Translations under genes and position numbers: made by a program | NCBI RefSeq assembly: GCF_000701465.1 | Contig: NZ_JNIY01000003.1 | Location: forward strand, 124,001-188,000 | Reading direction: 5' to 3' | Length of the DNA: 64,000 nt | Origin: Paraoerskovia marina DSM 21750 | GTDB taxonomy: Bacteria > Actinomycetota > Actinomycetes > Actinomycetales > Cellulomonadaceae | Notes under the pieces: model-generated | The model's database searches: none | What the model was told of the DNA's origin: nothing | What the model saw: the letters and a program-made list of their open reading frames with translations, nothing else | Shown: in pieces, positions 8,996 to 17,455 of the stretch | Layout of the letters: each line of letters opens with the position of its first letter | How positions within the stretch are numbered: the first letter of the stretch is position 1

Positions 8996-9071
8996 GGAAG
9001 TATCTTGGCCTCCGCCGCGTTACGCGTGCGGCCGCACCCCGCGGCAGTGAGGGAACGAGGAGACCGCATCC

Positions 9072-9746
9072 GTGGACGCCATTCGTTGGTTGTTCGACGC
9101 CCAGCTCGTCATCGGTGACCAGACGATCCTCTGGCGCGAGATCGTCGGCAACGTCTTCGGTCTTGCCTCGGCCCTCGGCGGAATGCGTCGCAAGGTCTGG
9201 GCCTGGCCCGTCGGGATCGCCGGCAACCTGCTGCTCTTCACCGTCTTCATGGGCGCCGTCTTCGACACCCCGAACCCGGTGAACCTGCTGGGGCAGGCCG
9301 GGCGGCAGGTCATGTTCATCGCCGTCTCGGTCTACGGGTGGAGGCAGTGGCGCACCCGCGGGGACGCTCCCGCCGTGACCCCGCGCTGGGCGTCCGCCCG
9401 GCAGCGCACCGGGCTGATCGTCGCGCTGGTCGCCGGGACGGTGCTGCTCACGCCGATCTTCCGTGCGCTCGGCTCGTTCGAGCCCGTCTGGGCCGACGCC
9501 TGGATCTTCGTCGGCTCGATGCTCGCGACCTACGGCATGGCGCGCGGGTGGACGGAGTTCTGGCTGATCTGGGTCGCGGTCGACCTCGTCGGGGTTCCTC
9601 TCCTCGTCTCCGCCGGGTACTACGCGTCCGCTTTCATGTACGTCTTCTACGGCGCGTTCACGCTGGTGGGCTTCTTCGTGTGGCGTCGCGTGCAGCGGCG
9701 GGGTCCCGGGTTGGACTCGCCGGAGATCGAGACCCTGGGCGGTTGA
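9072..9746 (+). CDS. pnuC: Nicotinamide riboside transporter PnuC
   Basis: A 224-residue membrane protein with about seven hydrophobic segments and the PnuC-type features GNVFGLASALGGMRRKVWAWPVGI and WVAVDLVGVPL. PnuC proteins take up nicotinamide riboside by facilitated diffusion for NAD synthesis. The GTG start at 9072 follows GAGGAGA. It is a single-gene unit between vapC and a PAP2 phosphatase. No NAD-synthesis gene is near it, and I could not identify a riboswitch in the 76-base upstream gap. Confidence 0.87.
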   Translation: MDAIRWLFDAQLVIGDQTILWREIVGNVFGLASALGGMRRKVWAWPVGIAGNLLLFTVFMGAVFDTPNPVNLLGQAGRQVMFIAVSVYGWRQWRTRGDAPAVTPRWASARQRTGLIVALVAGTVLLTPIFRALGSFEPVWADAWIFVGSMLATYGMARGWTEFWLIWVAVDLVGVPLLVSAGYYASAFMYVFYGAFTLVGFFVWRRVQRRGPGLDSPEIETLGG

Positions 9747-9791
9747 CGCCTGCGACGGGCGAGTTCTGCCCGTCCGGTCTAATCTCCCGGG

Positions 9792-10508
9792 ATGTCCGTG
9801 ACGTCTTTTGTCCACAGGTACGAGATCGACCAGAGCGCGCCCACCGTGCGGGAGGCCGCTCGCGACCTCGCCGTACGTGCGCTCCTGCCCGCCGCCGGGC
9901 TGTGGCTCGTCATCGTGGGGGCAGGGTTCCTGATCACCGGCCCGCTCGACGACCTGCCGGGGGAGCAGGGCGTCAACGACTGGTTCGTCGACCACCGCGT
10001 GCCGTGGCTGGACACGTTCACGTCCGTCTTCTCGCAGATCGGCACGACGGAGTTCATCATCGGCGGCACGACGGTCGCCGTCGTCCTCATCCTGTGGAGG
10101 ACGCGGCAGTGGTGGCTCGCCGTCGTGCCGGCGCTCGCCGTCGCGATCCAGGCCGCGATCTTCCTGTCCTCGTCACTCGTGGTCGGGCGTGAGCGCCCCG
10201 AGGTCGAGAAGCTCGACGACGTGCCGCCGACGTCGAGCTTCCCGAGCGGCCACACGGGCGCCTCGTTCGCCTTCTACCTGACCCTGATGATGTTCGCGCA
10301 GCGGATCGGCAACCCGGCGCTGCGGACCACCGTCTCCGTGCTGTGCCTCCTGGTGCCCGTGCTGGTGGGCGTCGCCCGCCTGTACCGCGGGCTGCACTCG
10401 CTGACGGACGTCGTCTTCGGCATGGTCAACGGCGTCGTCTGCATGGTGCTGGCCTGGGGGTATCTGCGGCGTGACACCGCCGGGGACGGGCGGACGATCG
10501 CGCGCTGA
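9792..10508 (+). CDS. PAP2-family membrane phosphatase
   Basis: A 238-residue membrane protein with the three PAP2 motifs: VVGRERP, FPSGH, and ARLYRGLHSLTDV with the catalytic His and Asp. Such enzymes dephosphorylate phosphatidate, undecaprenyl diphosphate or similar lipids at the outer membrane face. The substrate here is unknown. ATG 9792 lies exactly 6 bases after a -10-like TAATCT (9780-9785) with no ribosome-binding site, suggesting leaderless expression. Confidence 0.88.
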   Translation: MSVTSFVHRYEIDQSAPTVREAARDLAVRALLPAAGLWLVIVGAGFLITGPLDDLPGEQGVNDWFVDHRVPWLDTFTSVFSQIGTTEFIIGGTTVAVVLILWRTRQWWLAVVPALAVAIQAAIFLSSSLVVGRERPEVEKLDDVPPTSSFPSGHTGASFAFYLTLMMFAQRIGNPALRTTVSVLCLLVPVLVGVARLYRGLHSLTDVVFGMVNGVVCMVLAWGYLRRDTAGDGRTIAR

Positions 10509-10512
10509 CCAG

Positions 10513-10545
10513 CCGTGGTGTGCGGCGCGCGGCCGCACACCACGG
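10513..10545. terminator. Bidirectional terminator hairpin
   Basis: A perfect 14-bp stem (10513-10526 with 10532-10545) and a 5-base loop lie between the convergent PAP2 and beta-helix genes. The stem is very GC-rich and lacks a T-run, as is usual in actinobacteria. Confidence 0.85.
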
Positions 10546-10550
10546 TGACG

Positions 10551-12671
10551 TCACCAGGCAGACGGGGCAGGGGGTGGGACGACCTCGGGCCGGTCGTTGC
10601 AGCTGATCACGTTGGGGGTGTAGCGGCCGAGCCAGTTCGCCGGCCCGTCGCCCCACGGGGTGATCGTCGCGCCGTCGTTCCCGCCGAGGTCCTCGAGGGA
10701 GAACTCCGAGCCGGCTGCAGGGAAGCCGAATGCTCCGCAGTTGTTGACCCCTGCCCAGCCCACGTTGCGCGCGTCGACGTTCTCGAACGACGCTGACCCG
10801 CGGACCCGTGCGCTGACCACTGACGTCCCGGTGCCGTCCACCCGCACGTCCCGGAACGAGACGCCTTCGATCACGTTGGCGTCCTTGTGCTCCCAGTCCG
10901 TGATCAGCAGGATCGCGTTGTAGGCACTGTCGAGATAGTGGTCGCCCGTTACCTGGATGTCGGCGTCGATGCTCTGGTCGAGTGCATAGATCCAGAGCGA
11001 GCCGAGTCCGAACTGCCAGTTCAGGTCCTCGACCCCGCCACGGACGGTCGTGTTGTCCGTGAACGCGATCGTTCCGTCGAACGCTGTCGCGCCGAACCGT
11101 GCACCGGCATGGAGGGCGCTGCCCTCGCGCAAGGGATCGGCGACGAGGTTCCTCTCGACCGTGATGTCCTTCCCGCCGTAGATCGCGATCCCGTTGGCGA
11201 GCGTCGGCGTCTGGACGGTGTTGTTCCGGAACGTGTTGCCCTCGTTCTGCGGACCCGGGTCGTCGAGGTCGCCGCCGGCGTCCGACCACATGGCCATCGC
11301 GTCGTCGCCCGTGTTCCGGAAGAAGTTGTTGCTGGCCTCCGAGTTCGTGACGCCGAGGTGGAAGTTTATGCCGTCTGCGATCTGGTCGACGATGATGTTG
11401 TCGCGGATCGTGACGCCGTCCATCGGCCCGTCAAGCCACAGCCCGACCTTGGTGTGCTGGATGTACAGGTCTTCGAAGGATGAGTCAGAGAAGGCCCCGC
11501 CGATTCCGTTCACCTGATCGGTGTCGATGCGCTCTCGGACGTCGCCACGGATCGCGAATCCGGAGAGATGGACGTTCGAGCTGCCACCGTCTTCGGCCCA
11601 CCTGCCGTAGAACCCGACCCCGGTGTGGACCGAGCCGTCCTCGGTCGGCTCGTCGAGCTCGACCTCTGAGCCCTCAAAGCTCGTGTACCAGTTCCCCGCT
11701 CCGACGATCGTCACGTCATCGACGAGGATGTGCCGGTCGACGCGGTAGTGCCCCGGCGGGACGTAGACCGGGCGGCCGTGCGACTTTGCCCTGGCGATCG
11801 CGGCGTCCATCGCGGGCGCCGAGTCCTTCTTGCCACGGGGGTCGGCGCCGAAGTGGAGGACGTTCACGCCACGGGCCTCGACATGGGGCGGAGCGACCAG
11901 CTCGGTGTCGAGCAGATCGATCGTCGTGAGGTCGGCCGTCGCGTTCTTCGGGACCTCGAGCCGGACGACTGCCCCTGCCTCGTAGGTACGTCCCAGGAGC
12001 ATGCGCTGCTCGTTGTAAAAGTGCATGGGGCGGAACGGAGTCGTGATCTCCCGGGACTCCCGGTCACATCCTTCGGCTCCCAGCGGGCCGTCGCACTCGA
12101 CCGTCCACCATTCCGGGTGCAGAAGCTGGGCGTTCGGGTCGTTGGTGAACTGATACTGGTTGTAGAGCCACGAGTACTCGGACGTGAGGTCCATCTTCTG
12201 CAGGTGGCCGCCGTCGACCCGAACGTTCAGCCGGGACGTGATACCCCCACCCTCGGGCGCATCAGGAACGGAGTACCGGACGGTGATGGCGTTGGTCTCG
12301 GCAGGGAGTGTGAACTCCACGAACTGACCCGGCTCGAGCTGGACCGCCGATCGGCCCGAGGCCTCCGCGGCGAGATCGTAGGCCTGGCGGGACGAGATGA
12401 CGGTCCCGTCCGTCGTCGAGTTCTCTGCCTCCTGCTCGAGAAACGCGACATCGGCTCCTCGGCCCTCGACAAGTGCGGGGTCGAGCCCTGCGCGGGTCAG
12501 AACCGGGGCGACGCTGTCACTGTCACTGTCGCGGTGCGCCGCAGAACTGGCTGCCCCCGCGGTGAGGAGGAGCGTGCAGGCGCCGAGCGCTGCGGCTGCT
12601 CGGACCAGTGGGGTGACGCGGTACTGCGGCGCGCTCGTCGGCGCGGGCCTTGGGCTGTCGGTGCGTCTCAT
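10551..12671 (-). CDS. Secreted beta-helix glycoside hydrolase, GH87-like (mycodextranase/alpha-1,3-glucanase type)
   Basis: A 706-residue exported protein with a long Sec-type signal (basic start, hydrophobic core, then AGAASSAAHR). A CBM6/35-like domain follows (AENSTTDGTVI, then SGRSAVQLEPGQFVEF). From about residue 265 comes a right-handed beta-helix opening with VLHFGADPRGKKDS and VYVPPGHYRVD. The NTGDDAMAMWS motif places paired Asp456-Asp457 where GH87 alpha-1,3-glucanases carry catalytic aspartates. It probably attacks fungal or bacterial alpha-glucan outside the cell. The start has GGAAGGA 13 bases upstream, a long spacing. A GH55- or pectinase-like activity is not excluded. Confidence 0.75.
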   Translation of the reverse strand: MRRTDSPRPAPTSAPQYRVTPLVRAAAALGACTLLLTAGAASSAAHRDSDSDSVAPVLTRAGLDPALVEGRGADVAFLEQEAENSTTDGTVISSRQAYDLAAEASGRSAVQLEPGQFVEFTLPAETNAITVRYSVPDAPEGGGITSRLNVRVDGGHLQKMDLTSEYSWLYNQYQFTNDPNAQLLHPEWWTVECDGPLGAEGCDRESREITTPFRPMHFYNEQRMLLGRTYEAGAVVRLEVPKNATADLTTIDLLDTELVAPPHVEARGVNVLHFGADPRGKKDSAPAMDAAIARAKSHGRPVYVPPGHYRVDRHILVDDVTIVGAGNWYTSFEGSEVELDEPTEDGSVHTGVGFYGRWAEDGGSSNVHLSGFAIRGDVRERIDTDQVNGIGGAFSDSSFEDLYIQHTKVGLWLDGPMDGVTIRDNIIVDQIADGINFHLGVTNSEASNNFFRNTGDDAMAMWSDAGGDLDDPGPQNEGNTFRNNTVQTPTLANGIAIYGGKDITVERNLVADPLREGSALHAGARFGATAFDGTIAFTDNTTVRGGVEDLNWQFGLGSLWIYALDQSIDADIQVTGDHYLDSAYNAILLITDWEHKDANVIEGVSFRDVRVDGTGTSVVSARVRGSASFENVDARNVGWAGVNNCGAFGFPAAGSEFSLEDLGGNDGATITPWGDGPANWLGRYTPNVISCNDRPEVVPPPAPSAW

Positions 12672-12796
12672 CGTCGACTCGTCGTCCTTCCGGGAGTAAG
12701 GCGCACGGCGTCGTTGCCCTGCGCCTCACTGACCGTAGGCCGCTTCGCGAGCCGCCACAAGAGTAAAAGGCAAGTTTATGCATCATCGCGTCTTGT

Positions 12797-12817
12797 TCTT
12801 GCGTTATATACGCAAGA
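12797..12817. promoter_or_regulatory. 21-bp palindromic operator candidate upstream of the beta-helix hydrolase
   Basis: Two perfect 8-bp arms (TCTTGCGT at 12797-12804, ACGCAAGA at 12810-12817) flank the 5-base centre TATAT. The element lies in an unusually AT-rich patch about 126 bases before the hydrolase start and just behind the DUF427 gene. Size and symmetry suit a dimeric repressor site controlling the hydrolase. The regulator is not in the neighbourhood. Confidence 0.55.
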
Positions 12818-12834
12818 TGCCAGCAGGCGCTGTG

Positions 12835-13116
12835 CTATGCCATGACGCGAAATCCGCTCCCGAAGGCGGCGTGGCCGGAGATCTCCGCCGCGGCCTCCAT
12901 CGGCTCCGGGTACGCCCAGACGCTGTCGACGCCGTCGGGGCCCGCTCCTGCGAGGCTCCAGTAGTGCGCCTCGCCCTTCCACGGGCACGTCGTCCGGGTC
13001 CTCGACGACTCCAGCAGGTCCCAGCGCACGGCCTCGGGCGGAAAGTAGTGGTTTCCCTCGACGACGACGGTGGCCTCGCTCTCGGCGACGACGACGTCGT
13101 TCCAGATCGCTTGCAT
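12835..13116 (-). CDS. DUF427 domain protein
   Basis: A 93-residue protein with the DUF427 pattern: MQAIWNDVVVAES, then GNHYFPPEAV, TTCPWKGEAHYW and a final VWAYPEP. DUF427 proteins are small cytosolic beta-rich proteins of unknown function. The start at 13116 is set by a clear AAGGAG 8 bases upstream; a longer frame to 13182 exists but lacks family similarity. It is divergent from the antiporter gene. Confidence 0.85.
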   Translation of the reverse strand: MQAIWNDVVVAESEATVVVEGNHYFPPEAVRWDLLESSRTRTTCPWKGEAHYWSLAGAGPDGVDSVWAYPEPMEAAAEISGHAAFGSGFRVMA

Positions 13117-13265
13117 CACGGTGCTCCTTCGCTCGGTGGTCTGGAGAGAACCCCGCGCGCGGCCCGGGGATTCCCCGGACACCCCGCCGTCCTCCGTCGC
13201 GCCGTCGTCGAGGCGGCGTGGTAGTCAAGGTCTAGATCCGTGCGGTCGGCAGAGGGAGACGGTTG

Positions 13266-14999
13266 ATGGACTACGCGCTCGTGGCGGTGGTCGGGGTGCT
13301 CGCGATCGTCGGCGTCTCGGTCCTCGGCCCCCGGGTCGGCGTGGCGCCCCCGCTCCTCCTCGTGCTCTTCGGCGTCGGGCTCAGCCTCGTGCCCGGCGTG
13401 CCGCCGGTCGAGGTCGAGCCGGAGATCGTGCTCGCCGGTGTGCTGCCCCCGCTGCTCTACTCCTCGGCCGTCTCCATGCCGACGATGGACTTCCGCCGCG
13501 ACTTCCGCTCCATCGCGGGTCTGTCCGTGGTGCTGGTCGTGCTCACGTCGTTCGTCCTCGGGGCGATCTTCAGCTGGCTGATCCCCGGGGTCGACCTCGC
13601 GACGGGCGTCGCGCTCGGCGCGGTCGTCAGCCCCACCGACGCCGTCGCGACGTCCATCGTCCGTCGCCTGGGGGTCTCGCCCCGGATCGTCACGATCCTG
13701 GAGGGAGAGGGGTTGCTCAACGACGCCTCGGCCCTCGTCCTGCTGCGCACCGCGATCGCGGCCACCGCCATCTCCGTCTCGTTCTGGGAGGTGCTGGGCG
13801 ACTTCGTCCTCGCCGTCGGGATCGCCGGGGTGGTCGGCTACCTCGTGGGCAACGTCAGCCTGCGCATCCGCAGCCGCCTGACAGAGCCGGCGTCGAGCAC
13901 CGTCATCTCCTTCGCGACGCCGTTCGTCGCCTACTTCCCGTCCGAGGCGCTCGAGGCCTCGGGTCTTGTCGCGGCGGTCACGGCCGGACTCGTCGTGGGG
14001 CAGGGGGCTCCAAGGTTCCTGACGCCCACGGACCGTCTCTCGGAGCGCACCAACTGGCAGACCGTCGAGATTCTGCTCGAGGGCGCCGTCTTCCTGATCC
14101 TGGGGCTCGAGCTGCTGGAGACGGTCGAGGACGTCCGGCAGACGCACGGGAGCATCGCGAGCGCGATCGGCCTCGCCGCGCTCGCGGCGCTCGTCATCGT
14201 CCTCGTCCGGGCCGCGTACGTCGCGCCGCTGCTGCTGGGGGCGTCGCGACGGGCGCGCAAGAGCCGTGCCGAACGACCCCGGGTCGAGGAGTTCGGGGTC
14301 GAGCTGGAGCGCAGGGTCGAGCAGATGCGGGCGGACGAGCGGTTCGACGACGAGCGCACGGGGCGGCGCATCGACCACGGCCGACGTCGGCTCAGCCGCC
14401 GGCTCGCCGACATCGACTACGTCACCGCGGCCCCGCTCGGCTGGCGGGAGGGCACCGTCCTGGTGTGGGCAGGGATGCGCGGTGCCGTGACCGTGGCCGC
14501 CGCCCAGACGCTGCCCTCCGACACCGTTCAGCGGCCCCTGCTCCTGCTGATCGCGTTCGCCGTGGCGATCAGCACGCTGTTCGTCCAGGGCGGGACCCTG
14601 CCCTGGGTGGTCCACCGGCTCGGGCTCGGTGGCGCTGCAGACGGTGACGGCGACGAGCGCGACGCGCTCATGCAGGTCATGAACCGGGCGGTGGCCGACG
14701 TGCTCGAGGACGAGAACCTTCGTCGGGCGGACGGAAGCGAGTTCAACCCTGCGGTGCTCGGCAAGATCCGCGCCCGCGTCGCGCGCCGCACGGCCGAGGG
14801 TGCGGAGATCGTCCCGCGGGAGATCTCCGCACAGATCTTCGAGCTGCAGATCCGCGTCATCCAGGCGCAGCGCGAGGCTCTGCTCGAGGCACGGTCGCTC
14901 GGCACCTTCGACTCCTCCGGGCTCTCGGCGGCCCTCGCGGTGCTCGACGCGAACGAGATCAGCGCGCGGCTCACCGCGGGGCCCGACGGCCCGGAGTGA
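13266..14999 (+). CDS. Na+/H+ antiporter, CPA1 family
   Basis: A 577-residue protein with about twelve membrane segments followed by a long cytoplasmic tail. Ion-exchange motifs are visible: GAVVSPTDAVATS with the paired Thr-Asp, and GEGLLNDASALVL with Asn-Asp. These residues are typical of NhaP-type CPA1 antiporters that export Na+ or other cations in exchange for protons. The tail (about residues 460-577) is charged and helical and may be regulatory. ATG 13266 follows AGGGAG at 13253-13258; an in-frame TTG three bases earlier is less likely. Confidence 0.9.
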   Translation: MDYALVAVVGVLAIVGVSVLGPRVGVAPPLLLVLFGVGLSLVPGVPPVEVEPEIVLAGVLPPLLYSSAVSMPTMDFRRDFRSIAGLSVVLVVLTSFVLGAIFSWLIPGVDLATGVALGAVVSPTDAVATSIVRRLGVSPRIVTILEGEGLLNDASALVLLRTAIAATAISVSFWEVLGDFVLAVGIAGVVGYLVGNVSLRIRSRLTEPASSTVISFATPFVAYFPSEALEASGLVAAVTAGLVVGQGAPRFLTPTDRLSERTNWQTVEILLEGAVFLILGLELLETVEDVRQTHGSIASAIGLAALAALVIVLVRAAYVAPLLLGASRRARKSRAERPRVEEFGVELERRVEQMRADERFDDERTGRRIDHGRRRLSRRLADIDYVTAAPLGWREGTVLVWAGMRGAVTVAAAQTLPSDTVQRPLLLLIAFAVAISTLFVQGGTLPWVVHRLGLGGAADGDGDERDALMQVMNRAVADVLEDENLRRADGSEFNPAVLGKIRARVARRTAEGAEIVPREISAQIFELQIRVIQAQREALLEARSLGTFDSSGLSAALAVLDANEISARLTAGPDGPE

Positions 15000-15183
15000 C
15001 CGACGTCGCCCTGTTCACGCGCCGCCCTGATCGATACGCTGGCCAGGATCTGTTGTCGCCCGCTGGTGTGCTGCCCGTTGATCCAGGGTTCCCGGTCCGT
15101 GCTGACAGCACCTTCGCTCGTCGCCCCGGCGTCCGGCCGCCCTGGTCCGTGCAGCCTCTCGTGGGCCGAGCCTGAGGAGCCAC

Positions 15184-15456
15184 GTGCCCAACGCACTCTC
15201 GACCCTGTCCGTCGTCTTCGGAGCCGCACTCGTGACGGTGGGAGCCGTCCTGGGGATGTCCGTCTCCGGCGGGTCCGAGATCGGGAGCGTCTTCGCCGAC
15301 GCCGGGCTCGGGGGAGTCGCCGTCGCCGCGGCAGCGACCGCGGTGCTGGCCCTCGTCGTCTCCGGTGTCTGTGCGCTCATCGCTGCCGGCTGCGACGCGG
15401 CGGGCACCCGGGGGACCGGACGCGAGCTCGAGGCGCAGGTCGAGCTCGTCGCCTGA
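15184..15456 (+). CDS. Small two-helix membrane protein, unknown function
   Basis: A 90-residue protein with two hydrophobic helices (about residues 6-30 and 42-70) and a short charged tail. I do not recognise a family. The GTG start has an excellent GAGGAG at 15175-15180, which supports it as a real gene. The 184-base gap before it holds a possible promoter (TTCACG at 15014-15019 and TACGCT at 15035-15040, a slightly short 15-base spacer). A hairpin follows the stop, so it is probably a single-gene unit. Confidence 0.65.
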   Translation: MPNALSTLSVVFGAALVTVGAVLGMSVSGGSEIGSVFADAGLGGVAVAAAATAVLALVVSGVCALIAAGCDAAGTRGTGRELEAQVELVA

Positions 15457-15460
15457 CGTC

Positions 15461-15488
15461 CGACGCCCGCGGGGGTGCCCGCGCGTCG
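15461..15488 (+). terminator. Hairpin terminator after the small membrane protein
   Basis: An outer 6-bp stem (CGACGC/GCGTCG) and an inner 5-bp stem (GCGGG/CCCGC), separated by a two-base bulge, begin five bases after the stop codon. It separates the gene from the two-component system. Confidence 0.6.
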
Positions 15489-15529
15489 TGCCGGAGGCGC
15501 GTCGGGCCCGGCGCACGTAGCGTGCAGCC

Positions 15530-16699
15530 GTGAACACGTTCACGCGCCTCCGGCACGTCTGGCGGACCCACGTGGTGGCCGCGGACGCCGTGCTCGCGGT
15601 CGCCGTCCTCCTCGTGGTCGGCCTTCCCCGCGCGCTCGCTCCGCCATTCGTCGACCCGGTGACGGCGGCTGAGCTGACCGCCCTCGCGATCGGCTGTGCC
15701 GCGCTGGTGCTGCGTCGGACGGCACCCGTGGCCGTCCTGGTCGTGACGACCCTGATCGCGGCCGCGTCGGTCGTCGTCGGCGGCGGGATCGCGACCCCCG
15801 TGGGCCCGGCCTTCGTCGCGCTGTTCACCGTCGCGAGCCGTGTGACCTGGGGACGGGCGGTCGCCGCCGCGCTGGCGCAGGTCGGCGTCCTCACGCTCGC
15901 GCTCGCGACGGCGGGCCTGGAACCCTGGGGAGATGTCCAGGTGGTCGGCCTGTTCGGGTGGTGCGGGATGGTGACGGCCGTCGGGATCGCCGTCCGGGCC
16001 CAGCGGGCGGTCGTGGAGTCCGCGGAGGAGCGGGCTGCTCGCGCCGAGCACACTCGCGAGGAGGAGGCGGCGCGCCGGGTCGGCGAGGAACGACTGCGGA
16101 TCGCGCGCGAGCTCCACGACGTGCTCGCGCACCACGTCGCCGTCGTCGGGGTCCAGGCAGGGGTCGCCGAGGTCCTGATGGAGTCACGTCCGGACGCGGC
16201 GCGCACCGCGCTCGGCCACGTGCAGTCGGCCACCGAGACCGCGCTCGCCGAGCTGGGAGACCTGCTCGAGGTCCTGCGGGACGCCGCGGACGACGACGCG
16301 GCGACGCGCCCTGCGCCGGGACTGGCGAACCTCGACGAGCTCGTGGACCGGAGCCGGGCGACCGGGCTGCTCGTGAACCTGCATCGGGGCGGTGCGCGTG
16401 AACAGCTCCCGGCGCTCGCCGACCACGCCGCCTACCGGATCGTCCAGGAAGGGCTGACCAACGCGCACAAGCACGGCACGGGGCGCGCCGAGCTCCTCGT
16501 CGAGCAGTCGCCCGTCGAGCTCCGGGTGCGCGTGGAGAACCCGGACCCGACCGGTGCTGGTCGTACGGGCGGGTCCGGGTACGGTCTGGTCGGGATCCGT
16601 GAGCGCGTGACCGCGGTGGGCGGCACGATGCGCGCGGAGTCCGTCGCGGGGACGTTCGTCCTCGAGGCGTACCTGCCGATACGGAGGGGGTCTGGATGA
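15530..16699 (+). CDS. Two-component sensor histidine kinase (NarL-partner type)
   Basis: A 389-residue kinase. The first ~150 residues form several membrane helices with almost no extracellular loop, then a coiled linker. The HisKA_3 box RIARELHDVLAHHVAVVGVQ carries the phospho-acceptor His196. The ATPase domain has RIVQEGLTNAHKHG and the G-box GSGYGLVGIRERV. The lack of a sensor loop suggests it detects signals in or at the membrane, as LiaS-like kinases do. GTG 15530 lies 6 bases after a TAGCGT box (15518-15523), so it is probably leaderless. It overlaps its response regulator. Confidence 0.92.
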   Translation: MNTFTRLRHVWRTHVVAADAVLAVAVLLVVGLPRALAPPFVDPVTAAELTALAIGCAALVLRRTAPVAVLVVTTLIAAASVVVGGGIATPVGPAFVALFTVASRVTWGRAVAAALAQVGVLTLALATAGLEPWGDVQVVGLFGWCGMVTAVGIAVRAQRAVVESAEERAARAEHTREEEAARRVGEERLRIARELHDVLAHHVAVVGVQAGVAEVLMESRPDAARTALGHVQSATETALAELGDLLEVLRDAADDDAATRPAPGLANLDELVDRSRATGLLVNLHRGGAREQLPALADHAAYRIVQEGLTNAHKHGTGRAELLVEQSPVELRVRVENPDPTGAGRTGGSGYGLVGIRERVTAVGGTMRAESVAGTFVLEAYLPIRRGSG

Positions 16700-17364
16700 C
16701 GACGGTCCTGATCGTGGACGACCAGGAGCTGATCCGGGCGGGCTTCGCCGCGCTCGTCGACAGCACGGACGACCTGCAGGTCGTCGGGCAGGCGTCCGAC
16801 GGCGCCGAGGCGGTTCGTCTGGCGCGTGCCGCCCGGCCCGACGTGGTCCTGATGGACATCCGGATGCCCGGGACCGACGGCCTCGAGGCGACCGAGCAGA
16901 TCTGCACCCTGCCGGAGCTGGCCGGCACCCGCGTCGTCGTGCTCACGACCGTCGAGGCGGACGAACAGGTCCTGCACGCGCTCCGCGTCGGGGCGAGCGG
17001 GTTCCTGGGCAAGGGGGTGCGGCCCCAGACGCTGCTCGACGGCATCCGGACGGTCGCCGCGGGGGAGTCCCTGCTGTCGCCGACGGCGACACGCGCCCTG
17101 GTCGCCAACTACCGCCGACGTGCGGACGAGCCGCGGCCCGACACCGCGGCGCTGGACGCGCTGACGCCGCGCGAACGTGAGGTCGTCGCACTCGTCGCCG
17201 AGGGGCTGAGCAACGAGCAGATCGCGGAGCGGCTCGTGGTCTCCCCGCACACCGCCAAGACGCACGTCAACCGCGCGATGGTGAAAGTGGGGGCGCGGGA
17301 CCGTGCCCAGCTCGTCGTCGTCGCGTTCCGGGGCGGGCTCGGCGGAGACGTACCGCAGCCGTAG
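16696..17364 (+). CDS. NarL/FixJ-family response regulator
   Basis: A 222-residue regulator with a receiver domain (phosphorylatable Asp54 in VVLMDIRMPG) and a C-terminal LuxR helix-turn-helix (LTPREREVVALVAEGLSNEQ, then SPHTAKTHVNRAMVKVGARD). It should be phosphorylated by the overlapping upstream kinase. The ABC exporter genes that follow after about 90 bases are its most likely target. Confidence 0.93.
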   Translation: MTTVLIVDDQELIRAGFAALVDSTDDLQVVGQASDGAEAVRLARAARPDVVLMDIRMPGTDGLEATEQICTLPELAGTRVVVLTTVEADEQVLHALRVGASGFLGKGVRPQTLLDGIRTVAAGESLLSPTATRALVANYRRRADEPRPDTAALDALTPREREVVALVAEGLSNEQIAERLVVSPHTAKTHVNRAMVKVGARDRAQLVVVAFRGGLGGDVPQP

Positions 17365-17455
17365 TACGTCCACAGTTGCTCCCCGGGGGTGACGACACGG
17401 CGCGGGCGTGGCGAGATGCTGTTCGCAGCACCACTTCCCACCGACCGGAGCAGCC

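Noticed and set aside
8996-9071. Possible NAD-type riboswitch before pnuC
   Set aside because: The gap is only 76 bases and I could not fold a structure matching a known NAD or nicotinamide-related riboswitch.
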